DNA of 64,000 nucleotides, taken from positions 1,674,001 to 1,738,000 of the forward strand of contig JAKSXM010000277.1 in assembly GCA_022575985.1 (NCBI GenBank), read 5' to 3'. Under the pieces are notes generated by a model. The model did not search any database. It saw only the letters and a list, made by a program, of their open reading frames with translations, and was not told the DNA's origin. The translations under genes and the position numbers were made by a program. Positions 26,967 to 38,984 of this stretch are shown piece after piece. The stretch is from Anagrus nilaparvatae (Eukaryota > Arthropoda > Insecta > Hymenoptera > Mymaridae). Within the stretch, counting starts at the first letter, position 1, and each line of letters opens with the position of its first letter.

Positions 26967-28600
26967 ATACTCAGCTAAAAATTCTCCAGCATTATGCTGA
27001 GCTAAATCCTCCAGCATTAAACTGAGATAAATCCTCCAGCATTATACTGAGCTAAATCCTCAAGCATTATACTGAACTAAATCCTCCAGCATTATACTGA
27101 ACTAAAAATTCTCCAGCATTATGCTGATCTAATTCCTCCATCATTATACTGAGCTAAATCCCCTAGCATTAAACTGAGCTAAATCCTCCAGCATTATACT
27201 GAGCTAAAAATACTCCAGCATTATGCTGAGCTAAATCCTCCAGCATTATACTGAACTAAATCCTCCAGCATTATGCTGAGCTAAATCCTCCAGCATTATA
27301 CTCAGCTCAAAATTCTCCAGCATTATACTGAGCTAAATCCTTCAGCATTATGCTGAGCTAAAAATACTCCAGCATTATGCTGAGCTAAATCCTCCAGCAT
27401 AATACTGAACTAAATCATCCAGCATTATACTGAGCTAAATCCTCCAGCATTATACTGAGCTAAAAATACTCCAGCATTATGCTGAGCTAAATCCTCCAGC
27501 ATTATACTGTGCTAAATCCTCCAGCATTATGCTGAGCTAAATATTCTCCAGCATTATACTGAGCTACATCCTCCAGCATTATGCTGAGCTAAAAATACTC
27601 CAGCATTATGCTGAGCTAAATCCTCCAGCATAATACTGAACTAAATCATCCAGCATTATACTGAGCTAAATCCTCCAGCATTATACTAAGCTAAAAATAC
27701 TCCAGCAATATGCTGAGCTAAATCCTCCAGCATAATACTGAACTAAATCATCCAGCATTATACTGAGCTAAATCCTCCAGCATTATACTGAGCTAAAAAT
27801 ACTCCAGCATTATGCTGAGCTAAATCCTCCAGCATTATACTGAGCTAAAAATACTCTAGCATTATGCTGAGCTAAATCCTCCAGCATTATACTGAGCTAA
27901 AAATTCTCCAGCATTATGCTGAGCTAAAAATACTCCAGCATTATGCTGAGCTAAATCCTCCAGCATAATACTGAACTAAATCATCCAGCATTATATTGAG
28001 CTAAAAATACTCCAGCATTATGCTGAGCTAAATCCTCCAGCATAATACTGAACTAAATCCTCCTGCATTATACTGAACTAAAAATTCTCCAGCATTATGC
28101 TGAGCTAATTCCTCCAGCATTATACTGAGCTAAAAATACTCCAGCATTATGCTGAGCTAAATCCTCCAGCATTATACTGAGCTAAATCCTCCATCATTAT
28201 GCTGAGCTAAATCCTCTAGCTTTATTCTGAACTAAAAATACACCAGCATTTTGCTGAGCTAAATCCTCCAGCATTATACTGAGCTAAAAATACTCTAGCA
28301 TTATGCTGAGCTAAATCCTCCAGCATTATACTGAGCTAAAAATACTCCAGCATTAAGCTGAGCTAAAAATACTCCAGGATTATGCTGAGCTAAATCCACT
28401 AGCATTATACTGAAATAAATCCTTCAGCATTGTACTGAGCTAAAAATAATCCAGCATTATGCTGAACTAAATCCTCCAGCATTATACTGAGCTAAAAATA
28501 CTCCAGCATTATATTGAGCTAAATCCTCCAGCATTATACTGAAGAAAAAGACTCCAGAATTATACTGAACTAAATCCTCCAGCATGATACTGAGCTAAAT
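26967..28600 (+). repeat. Array A monomer block between L3 and S14
   Basis: Matches 23,516-24,261 at first, then 7,771-8,664. It retains the 256-base monomer run absent after L1, which gives 2,305 bases from L3 to the next S against 2,049 from L1. Confidence 0.85.
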
Positions 28601-28699
28601 TTAACAAAATTTATCGTAAACGAGTTAATTTACGTGTATACCAGCGTTTTATTTTAGTTACGAGACTTTAGTTCTTTTATATTAAACTATTTTAGTTTT
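28601..28699 (+). repeat. Solo S element 14
   Basis: Canonical solo S with alpha left flank; counterpart of the copy at 8,665 at offset 19,936. Confidence 0.85.
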
Positions 28700-30235
28700 A
28701 TACTGAACTAAAAATACTCCAGCATTATGCTCAGCTAAATCCTCCAGCATTATACTGAGCTAAATCCTCCAGCATTATGCTGAGCTAAATCCTCCAGCAT
28801 TATACTCAGCTTAAAATTCTACAGCATTATACTGAGCTAAATCCTCCAGCATTATGCTGAGCTAAAAATACTCCAGCATTATTTTGAGCTAAAAATTCTC
28901 CAGCATTATACTGAACTAAAAATACACTAGCATTATGCTGAGCTAAACCCTCCAGCATTATACTGAGCTAAAAATTCTCCAGCAATATGCTGAGCTAAAA
29001 ATACTGCAGTATTATGCTGAGCTAAATCCTCCAGCATAATACTGAACTAAATCCTCCAGCATTATACTGAGCTAAATCTTCCAGCATTATACTGAGCTAA
29101 AAATACTCCAGCATTATGCTGAGCTAAATCCTCCAGCATTATACTGAGCTAAATCCTCCAGCATTATGCTGAGCTAAATCCTCCAGCATTATACTAAGCT
29201 CAAAATTCTCCAGCATAATACTGAACTAAATCATCCAGCATTATACTGAGCTAAATCCTCCAGCATTATACTGAGCTAAAAATAATCCAGCATTATGCTG
29301 AGCTAAATCCTCCAGCATTATACTGAGCTAAATCCTCCAGCATTATACTGAGCTAAAAATTCTCCAGCATTATGCTGAGCTAAAAATACTCCAGCATTAT
29401 GCTGAGCTAAATCCTCCAGCATAATACTGAACTAAATCATCCAGCATTATACTGAGCTAAATCCTCCAGCATTATACTGAGCTAAAAATACTCCAGCATT
29501 ATGCTGAGCTAAATCCTCCAGCATTATACTGAGCTAAATCCTCCAGCATTATGCTGAGCTAAATCCTCCAGCAATATACTCAGCTCAATATTCTCCAGCA
29601 TTATACTGAGCTAAATCCTCCAGCATTATGCTGAGCTAAAAATACTCCAGCATTATGCTGAACTAAATTCTCCAGCATAATACTGAACTAAATCCTCCTG
29701 CATTATACTGAACTAAAAATTCTCCAGCATTATGCTGAGCTAAATCCTCCAGCATTATACTGAGCTAAAAATACTCCAGCATTATGCTGAGCTAAATCCT
29801 CCAGCATTATACTGAGCTAAATCCTCCAGCATTATGCTGAGCTAAATCCTCTAGCTTTATACTGATCTAAAAATACACCAGCATTTTGCTGAGCTAAATC
29901 CTCCAGCATTATACTGAGCTAAAAATACTCTAGCATTATGCTGAGCTAAATCCTCCAGCATTATACTGAGCTAAAAATACTCCAGCATTATGCTGAGCTA
30001 AAAATACTCCAGCATTATGCTGAGCTAAATCCACCAGCATTATACTGAAATAAATCCTTCAGCATTATACTGAGCTAAAAATAATCCAGCATTATGCTGA
30101 ACTAAATCCTCCAGCATTATACTGAGCTAAAAATACTCCAGCATTATATTGAGCTAAATCCTCCAGCATTATACTGAAGAAAAAGACTCCAGAATTATAC
30201 TGAACTAAATCCTCCAGCATGATACTGAGCTAAAT
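28700..30235 (+). repeat. Array A monomer block, 1,635-base unit copy 3
   Basis: Counterpart of 10,112-11,647 and 17,028-18,563, at offset 11,672 from the latter. Confidence 0.85.
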
Positions 30236-30334
30236 TTAACAAAATTTATCGTAAACGAGTTAATTTACGTGTATACCAGCGTTTTATTTTAGTTACGAGA
30301 CTTTAGTTCTTTTATATTAAACTATTTTAGTTTT
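30236..30334 (+). repeat. Solo S element 15
   Basis: Canonical solo S with beta left flank. The segment leading up to it is duplicated 1,866 bases downstream, where the S position is empty. Confidence 0.85.
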
Positions 30335-32084
30335 ATACTGAACTAAAAATACTCCAGCATTATGCTCAGCTAAATCCTCCAGCATTATACTGAGCTAAAT
30401 CCTCCAGCATTATGCTGAGCTAAATCCTCCAGCATTATACTCAGCTCAAAATTCTACAGCATTATACTGAGCTAAATCCTCCAGCATTATGCTGAGCTAA
30501 AAATACTCCAGCATTATTTTGAGCTAAAAATTCTCCAGCATTATACTGAACTAAAAATACACTAGCATTATGCTGAGCTAAATCCTCCAGCATTATACTG
30601 AGCTAAAAATACTCTAGCATTATGCTGAGCTAAATCCTCCAGCATTATACTGAGCTAAAAATTCTCCAGCATTATGCTGAGCTAAAAATACTGCAGTATT
30701 ATGCTGAGCTAAATCCTCCAGCATAATACTGAACTAAATCCTCCAGCATTATACTGAGCTAAATCCTCCAGCATTATACTGAGCTAAAAATACTCCAGCA
30801 TTATGCTGAGGTAAATCCTCCAGCATTATACTGAGCTAAATCCTCCAGCATTATGCTGAGCTAAATCCTCCAGCATTACACTAAGCTCAAAATTCTCCAG
30901 CATAATACTCAACTAAATCATCCAGCATTATACTGAGCTAAATCCTCCAGCATTATACTGAGCTAAAAATAATCCAGCATTATGCTGAGCTAAATCCTCC
31001 AGCATTATACTGAGCTAAATCCTCCAGCATTATGCTGAGCTAAATCCTCCAGCATTATACTAAGCTCAAAATTCTCCAGCATAATACTGAACTAAATCAT
31101 CCAGCATTATACTGAGCTAAATCCTCCAGCATTATACTGAGCTAAAAATAATCCAGCATTATGCTGAGCTAAATCCTCCAGCATTATACTGAGCTAAATC
31201 CTCCAGCATTATACTGAGCTAAAAATTCTCCAGCATTATGCTGAGCTAAAAATACTCCAGCATTATGCTGAGCTAAATCCTCCAGCATAATACTGAACTA
31301 AATCATCCAGCATTATACTGAGCTAAATCCTCCAGCATTATACTGAGCTAAAAATACTCCAGCATTATGCTGAGCTAAATCCTCCAGCATTATACTGAGC
31401 TAAATCCTCCAGCATTATGCTGAGCTAAATCCTCCAGCAATATACTCAGCTCAATATTCTCCAGCATTATACTGAGCTAAATCCTCCAGCATTATGCTGA
31501 GCTAAAAATACTCCAGCATTATGCTGAGCTAAATTCTCCAGCATAATACTGAACTAAATCCTCCTGCATTATACTGAACTAAAAATTCTCCAGCATTATG
31601 CTGAGCTAAATCCTCCAGCATTATACTGAGCTAAAAATACTCCAGCATTATGCTGAGCTAAATCCTCCAGCATTATACTGAGCTAAATCCTCCAGCATTA
31701 TGCTGAGCTAAATCCTCTAGCTTTATACTGATCTAAAAATACACCAGCATTTTGCTGAGCTAAATCCTCCAGCATTATACTGAGCTAAAAATACTCTAGC
31801 ATTATGCTGAGCTAAATCCTCCAGCATTATACTGAGCTAAAAATACTCCAGCATTATGCTGAGCTAAAAATACTCCAGCATTATGCTGAGCTAAATCCAC
31901 CAGCATTATACTGAAATAAATCCTTCAGCATTATACTGAGCTAAAAATAATCCAGCATTATGCTGAACTAAATCCTCCAGCATTATACTGAGCTAAAAAT
32001 ACTCCAGCATTATATTGAGCTAAATCCTCCAGCATTATACTGAAGAAAAAGACTCCAGAATTATACTGAACTAAATCCTCCAGC

Positions 32085-32110
32085 ATGATACTGAGCTAAA
32101 AATACTCCAG
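32085..32110 (+). other. Signature site without S
   Basis: The usual left flank of S, including GAAGAAAAAGACTCC and GCATGATACTGAGC, is intact, but the sequence continues with AATACTCCAGC and ordinary monomers. The same left flank 1,866 bases upstream carries S15. It is either an unoccupied site or a clean loss. Confidence 0.7.
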
Positions 32111-33864
32111 CATTATACTGAGCTAAATCCTCCAGCATTATATTCAGCTAAGAATACTCCAGCATTATGCTGTGCTAAATCCTCCAGCATTATACTTAGC
32201 TAAAACCTCCAGCATTATACTGTGCTAAAAATACTCCAACATTATGCTGAGCAAAAAATACTCCAGTATTATGCTGAGCTAAATCCTCCAGCATTATACT
32301 GAGCTAAAAATACTCCAGAATTATGCTGAGCTAAAAATACTCCAGTATTATGCTGAGATAAATCCTCCAGCATTATACTGAGCTAAATCCTCCAGCATTA
32401 TGCTGAGCTAAATCCTCCAGCATTATAATGAGCTAAAAATACTCCAGCATTATGCTGAGCTAAATCCCCAAGCATTATACTGAACTAAATCCTGCTTCAT
32501 TATACTGAACTAAAAATTCTCCAGCATTATGCTGAGCTAAATCCTCCAGCATTATACTGAACTAAAAATACTCTAGCATTATGCTGAACTAAATCCTCCA
32601 GCATTATACTGAGCAAAAATTTCTCCAGCATTATGCTGAGCTAAAAATACTGCAGTATTATGCTGAGCTAAATCCTCCAGCATAATACTGAACTAAATCC
32701 TCCAGCATTATACTGAGCTAAATTCTCCAGCATTATACTGAGCTAAAAATACTCCAGCATTATGCTGAGCTAAATCCTCCAGCATTATACTGAGCTAAAT
32801 CCTCCAGCATTATGCTGAGCTAAATCCTCCAGCATTATACTCAGCTCCAAAATTCTCCAGCATAATACTGAACTAAATCATCCAGCATTATACTGAGCTA
32901 AATCCTCCAGCATTATACTGAGCTAAAAATAATCCAGCATTATGCTGAGCTAAATCCTCCAGCATTATACTGAGCTAAATCCTCCAGCATTATACTGAGC
33001 TAAAAATTCTCCAGCATTATGCTGAGCTAAAAATACTCCAGCATTATGCTGAGCTAAATCCTCCAGCATAATACTGAACTAAATCATCCAGCATTATACT
33101 GAGCTAAATCCTCCAGCATTATACTGAGCTAAAAATACTCCAGCATTATGCTGAGCTAAATCCTCCAGCATTATACTGAGCTAAACCTCCAGCATTATGC
33201 TGAGCTAAATCCTCCAGCATTATACTCAGCTCAAAATTCTCCAGCATTATACTGAGCTAAATCCTCCAGCATTATGCTGAGCTAAAAATACTCCAGCATT
33301 ATGCTGAGCTAAATTCTCCAGCATAATACTGAACTAAATCCTCCTGCATTATACTGAACTAAAAATTCTCCAGCATTATGCTGAACTAAATCCTCCAGCA
33401 TTATACTGAGCTAAAAATACTCCAGCATTATGCTGAGCTAAATCCTCCAGCATTATACTGAGCTAAATCCTCTAGCATTATGCTGAGCTAAATCCTCTAG
33501 CATTATACTGAACTAAAAATACACCAGCATTTTGCTGAGCTAAATCCTCCAGCATTATACTGAGCTAAAAATACTCTAGCATTATGCTGAGCTAAATCCT
33601 CCAGCATTATACTGAGCTAAAAATACTCCAGCATTATGCTGAGCTAAAAATACTCCAGCATTATGCTGAGCTAAATCCACCAGCATTATACTGAAATAAA
33701 TCCATCAGCATTATACTGAGCTAAAAATAATCCAGCATTATTCTGAACTAAATCCTCCAGCATTATACTGAGCTAAAAATAGTCCAGCATTATATTGAGC
33801 TAAATCCTCCAGCATTATACTGAAGAAAAAGACTCCAGAATTATACTGAACTAAATCCTCCAGC

Positions 33865-33890
33865 ATGATACTGAGCTAAAAATACTCCAG
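33865..33890 (+). other. Second signature site without S
   Basis: Same arrangement as near 32,097, at offset 1,780, with the same right flank including TATTCAGCTAAG about 45 bases on. It is probably a copy of the first empty site and not an independent event. Confidence 0.7.
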
Positions 33891-35981
33891 CATTATACTG
33901 AGCTAAATCCTCCAGCATTATATTCAGCTAAGAATACTCCAGCATTATGCTGTGCTAAATCCTCCAGCATTATACTTAGCTAAATCCTCCAGCATTATAC
34001 TGTGCTAAAAATACTCCAACATTATGCTGAGCAAAAAATACTCCAGTATTATGCTGAGCTAAATCCTCCAGCATTATACTGAGCTAAAAATACTCCAGCA
34101 TTATGCTGAGCTAAAAATACTCCAGTATTATGCTGAGATAAATCCTCCAGCATTACACTGAGCTAAATCCTCCAGCATTATGCTGAGCTAAATCCTCCAG
34201 CATTATAATGAGCTAAAAATACTACAGCATTATGCTGAGCTAAATCCCCAAGCATTATACTGAACTAAATCCTGCTTCATTATACTGAACTAAAAATTCT
34301 CCAGCATTATGCTGAGCTAAATCCTCCATCATTATACTGAGCTAAATCCTCCAGCATTATACTGAGCTAAATCCTCCAGCTATATACTGAGCTAAAAATA
34401 CTCCAGCATTATGCTGAGCTAAATCCTCCAGCATTAAACTGAACTAAATCCTCAAGCATTATACTGAACTAAAAATACTCCAGCATTATGCTGAGCTAAA
34501 TCCTCCAGCATTATACTGAGCTAAAAATTCTACAGCATTATGCTGAGCTAAATCCTCGAGAATTATACTGAACTAAATCCTCTAGCTTTATACTGAACTA
34601 AAAATACACCAGCATTTTGCTGAGCTAAATCCTCCAGCATTATATTGAGCTAAAAACACTCTAGCATTATGCTGAGATAAATCCTCCAGCATTATACTGA
34701 GCTAAAAATACTCCAGCCTTATGCTGAGCTAAATCCTCCAGCTTTATACTGAGCTAAAAATACTCCAGTATTATGCTGAGATAAATATTCAAATATTATA
34801 CTGAGCTAGAAATATTCCAGCATTATACTGAGATAAATCCTCCAGCATTATGCTGAGCTAAATCCTCCAGCATTATACTGAGCTAAAAATACTCTAGCAT
34901 TATATTGAGCTAAATCCTCCAGCATTATACTGAGCTAAAAATAATCCAGCATTATGCTAAGCTAAATCCTCCAGCATTATACTGAGCTAAAAATACTCCA
35001 GTAGTATGCTGAGCTAAATCCTCGAGCATTATACTGAGCTAAAGATACTCCAGCATGATACTGAGCTAAAAATACTCCAGTATTATGCTGAGATTAATCC
35101 TCCAGCATTATACTGAGTTAAAAATACTCCAGCCTTATGCTGAGCTAAATCCTCCAGCTTTATACTGAGCTAAAAATACTCTAGTATTATGCTGAGATAA
35201 ATATTCAAATATTATACTGTGCTAGAAATATTCCAGCATTATACTGAGATAAATCCTCCAGCATTATGCTGAGCTAAATCCTCCAGCATTATACTGAGCT
35301 AAAAATACTCCAGCATTATATTGAGCTAAATCCTCCAGCATTATACTGAGCTAAAAACAATCCAGCATTATGATAAGCTAAATACTCCAGCAATATTCTG
35401 AGCTAAATCCTCCAGCATTATACTGAACTAAATCCTCAAGCATTATACTGAACTAAAAATACTCCAGCATTATGCTGAGCTAAATCCTCCAGCATTATAC
35501 TGAGCTAAAAATACTCCAGTATTATACTGAGATAAATCCTCCAGCAATATGCTGAGCTAAATCCTCCAGCATTATACTGAGCTAAAAATACTCCAGCATT
35601 ATATTGAGCTAAATCCTCCAGCATTATACTGAGCTAAAAATAATCCAGCATTATGCTACGCTAAATCCTCCAGCATTATACTGAGCTAAAAATACTCCAG
35701 TATTATACTGAGATAAATCCTCCAGCAATATGCTGAGCTAAATCCTCCAGCATTATACTGAGCTAAAAATACTCCAGCATTATATTGAGCTAAATCCTCC
35801 AGCATTATACTGAGCTAAAAATACTCCAGCATTCTGCTGAGCTAAATCCTCCAGCATTATACTGAGCTAAAAATACTCCAGCATTATGCTGAGCTAAATC
35901 CTCCAGCATTATACTGAGCTAAATCCTCCAGCATTATGCTGAGATAAATCCTCCAGCATTATACTCAGCTCAAAATTCTCC

Positions 35982-36020
35982 AGCATTGTGCTAAATGACT
36001 ACTACATTGACTACTGAGCT
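35982..36020 (+). other. Irregular non-monomer patch
   Basis: In the middle of regular monomers the sequence reads GTGCTAAATGACTACTACAT followed by TGACTACTGAGC before the monomer period resumes. It contains a short internal TGACTACT duplication and is not seen elsewhere in the array. Confidence 0.7.
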
Positions 36021-36643
36021 AAATCCTCCAGCATTATGCTGAGCTAAAAATACTCCAGCATTATGCTGAGCTAAATCCTCCAGCATAATACTGAACTAAA
36101 TCCTCCTGCATTATACTGAACTAAAAATTCTCCAGCATTATGCTGAGCTAAATCCTCCAGCATTATACTGAGCTAAAAATACTCCAGCATTATGCTGAGC
36201 TAAATCCTCCAGCATTATACTGAGCTAAATCCTCCATCATTATGCTGAGCTAAATCCTCTAGCTTTATACTGAACTAAAAATACAGCAGCATTTTGCTGA
36301 GCTAAATCCTCCAGCATTATACTGAGCTAAAAATACTCTAGCATTATGCTGAGCTAAATCCTCCAGCATTATACTGAGCTTAAAATACTCCAGCATTATG
36401 CTGAGCTAAAAATACTCTAGCATTATGCTGAGCTAAATCCACCAGCATTATACTGAAATAAATCCTTCAGCATTATACTGAGCTAAAATTAATCCAGCAT
36501 TATGCTGAACTAAATCCTCCAGCATTATACTGAGCTAAAAATACTCCAGCATTATATTGAGCTAAATCCTCCAGCATTATACTGAAGAAAAAGACTCCAG
36601 CATTATACTGAACTAAATCCTCCAGCACTATACTGAGCTAAAT

Positions 36644-37236
36644 TTAACAAAATTTATCGTAAACGAGTTAATTTACGTGTATACTAGCGTTTTATTTTAG
36701 TTACAAGACTTTAGTTCTTTTATATTAAACTATTTTAGTTTATTTGTCAGAAACTACAGGAAAAAAACTTATTTATTAGCTAAGATATTTTTAGCCTATT
36801 TCAAAATTTAATCGAATAAACTTGTAAATCGAATTACAACGTTGTAAAACAAATAACGATGTTATAAATAAAGTTGAAACAAATGCTTTATTTCAGTAAT
36901 CTTATATTATATCTTATTTCAGTAATTTTATATTAAAATAAACACTATAAGGAAATTGCATTATATTTACTTCTACAATTTTTATGTATCGTATAAACTA
37001 TTGCTTCACTATTGCTATTTATTGTCATTAATTTTAATTACGTTAAAAACAAACTTAATCATTTGATGCTTTAATCGACGTAACTAGTGTTTTAAATAAA
37101 AATTTTACTTTGATATCTAAATATAATTTAATTTTAACAAAATTTATCGTAAACGATTTAATTTACGTGAATACCAGCATTTTATTTTAGTTACGAGACT
37201 TTAGTTCTTTTATATTAAACTATTTTAGTTTATATT
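36644..37236 (+). repeat. Long insert L4, apparently ancestral form
   Basis: 593 bases. Left S is 36,644 to about 36,740, right S about 37,134-37,236. Unlike L1 to L3, it has a single copy (about 37,055-37,133) of the stretch that is duplicated in them, and its right S still begins TTAACAAAATTTATCG where the others read ATAACAATATTGATCG. Its core start, TTTAGTTTATTTGTCAGAAA, is closer to the array B spacer than the L1-L3 version is. The left-flank signature ends CCAGCATT instead of CCAGAATT. Confidence 0.85.
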
Positions 37237-38978
37237 TATACTGAGCTAAAAATACTTCAGCATTATACTGAGCTAAAACCTCCAGCATAATACTGAACGA
37301 AATCCTGCAGCATTATACTGAACTAAAAATTCTCCAGCATTATGCTGAGCTAAATCCTCCAGCATTAAACTGAGCAAAATCCTCCAGCATTATACTGAGC
37401 TAAATCCTCCAGCATTATACTGAGCTAAAAATACTCCAGCATTCTGCTGAGCTAAATCCTCAAGCATTATACTGAACTAAATCCTCCAGCATTATACTGA
37501 ACTAAAAATTCTCCAGCATTATGCTGAGCTAAATCCTCCATCATTATACTAAGCTAAATCCTCCAGCATTATACTGAGCTAAATCCTCCAGCATTATACT
37601 GAGCTAAAAATACTCCAGCATTATGCTGAGCTAAATCCTCCAGCATTGTACTGAACTAAATCCTCCAGCATTATACTGAGCTAAATCCTCAAGCATTATA
37701 CTGAACTAAAAATACTCCAGCATTATGCTGAGCTAAATCCTCCAGCATTATACTGAGCTAAAAATTCACCAGCATTATACTGAACTAAAAATACACTAGC
37801 ATTATGCTGACCTAAAAATACTCCAGCATTATGCTAAGCTAAATCCTCCAGCATAATACTCAGCTAAAAATTCTCCAGCATTATACTGAGCTAAATCCTC
37901 CATCATTATGCTGAGCTAAAAATACTCCGGCATTTGACTGAGCTAAATCCTCCAGCATTATACATAGCTAAATCCTCCAGCATTATACTCAGCTAAAAAT
38001 TCTCCAGCATTATACTGAGCTAAATCCTCCAGCATTATGCTGAGCTAAAAATACTACAGCATTATGCTGAGCTAAATCCTCCAGCATACTACTGAACTAA
38101 ATCCTCCAGCATTATACTGAACTAAAAATTCTCCAGCATTATGCTGAGCTAAATCCTCCATCATTATACTAAGCTAAATCCTCCAGCATTATACTGAGCT
38201 AAATCCTCCAGCATTATACTGAGCTAAAAATACTCCAGCATTATGCTGAGCTAAATCCTCCAGCATTATACTGAACTAAATCCTCCAACATTATACTGAG
38301 CTAAAAATTCACCAGCATTATACTGAACTAAAAATACACTAGTATTATGCTGAGCTAAATCCTCCAGCATTATACTGAGCTAAAAATACTCTAGCATTAT
38401 GCTGAGCTAAATCCTCCAGCATTATACTGAGCTAAAAATTCTCCAGCATTATGCTGAGCTAAAAATACTCCAGCATTATGCTGAGCTAAATCCTCCAGCA
38501 TAATACTGAACTAAATCCTCCAGCATTATACTGAGCTGAATCCTCCAGCATTATACTGAGCTAAATCCTCCAGCATTATACTCAGCTAAAAATTCTCCAG
38601 CATTATACTGAGCTAAATCCTCCAGCTTTATGCTGAGCTAAAAATACTCCAGCATTTGGCTGAGCTAAATCCTCCAGCATTATACTGAGCTAAATCCTCC
38701 AGCATTATACTCAGCTGAAAATTCTCCAGCATTATACTGAGCTAAATCCTCCAGCATTATGCTGAGCTAAAAATACTCCAGCGTTATGCTGAGCTAAATC
38801 CTCCAGCATACTACTGAACTAAATCCTCCAGCATTATACTGAACTAAAAATTCTCCAGCATTATGCTGAGCTAAATCCTCCATCATTATACTGAGCTAAA
38901 TCCTCCAGCATTATACTGAGCTAAATCCTCCAGCATTATACTGAGCTAAAAATACTCCAGCATTATGCTGAGCTAAAT
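37237..38978 (+). repeat. Terminal array A monomer block
   Basis: The last 1.7 kb of array A, without S. Monomers are more varied, and there is a local duplication of a CCATCATTATACTAAGC stretch (near 37,548 and 38,157). The array stops inside a monomer linker at about 38,978. Confidence 0.85.
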
Positions 38979-38984
38979 CACGCT
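38975..38984. other. Junction of arrays A and B
   Basis: Array A reads GCTAAATC and passes straight into the B monomer part ACGCTCGGCAATC. There is no filler or unrelated sequence; both sides are broken within a monomer, with at most one or two bases of overlap. All A monomers lie to the left and all B monomers to the right. Confidence 0.9.

Larger units (their letters stand above)
24261..27712 (+). repeat. Large tandem duplication, 3,451-base copy 2
   Basis: Second copy of 20,810-24,261. Beyond about 27,712 the sequence continues as in 7,776-8,664 (offset 19,936), so this copy ends where the older segment resumes. Private differences include AGAATGATAC for AGCATGATAC near 24,641 and ATATTGAGC near 24,838. 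Confidence 0.85.
30335..36643 (+). repeat. Array A monomer block without S, more irregular
   Basis: 6.3 kb of monomers without S. It has two signature sites with no S (near 32,097 and 33,877). The segment after the first (32,098 to about 32,540) repeats after the second (33,878 to about 34,320), offset 1,780. From about 34,300 monomers are more divergent (GAGATAAATATTC, GCTAGAAATATTCC, CTCGAGC), with a local duplication at offset 416 (34,781 and 35,197). Confidence 0.85.
1..38978. repeat. Satellite array A (25/27-base monomer)
   Basis: A head-to-tail array of a short monomer with core CAGCATTATRCTGAG. Two linker classes set the length: AAATCC-type linkers give 25 bases and AAAAATACT, AAAAATTCT or AAAAATAAT linkers give 27. 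I estimate about 1,300 copies from the length left after removing inserts. The monomer with G at the variable position contains a perfect 13-base dyad, CAGCAT-T-ATGCTG; the A form breaks it. All copies read in one orientation. Fifteen solo S elements and four long inserts interrupt the array, and large segments are duplicated at offsets of 3,451, 6,916, about 16,200 and 19,936 bases. Because 25 and 27 are not multiples of three and TAA occurs in each monomer, no long reading frame survives on either strand. Function is not visible; centromeric or pericentromeric satellite is the natural inference. The array starts before the window. Confidence 0.95.

Noticed and set aside
1..38978. Array A as a CRISPR array
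   Set aside because: Both repeat and linker are conserved and very short (25 or 27 bases in all); there are no unique spacers, no leader and no cas genes.
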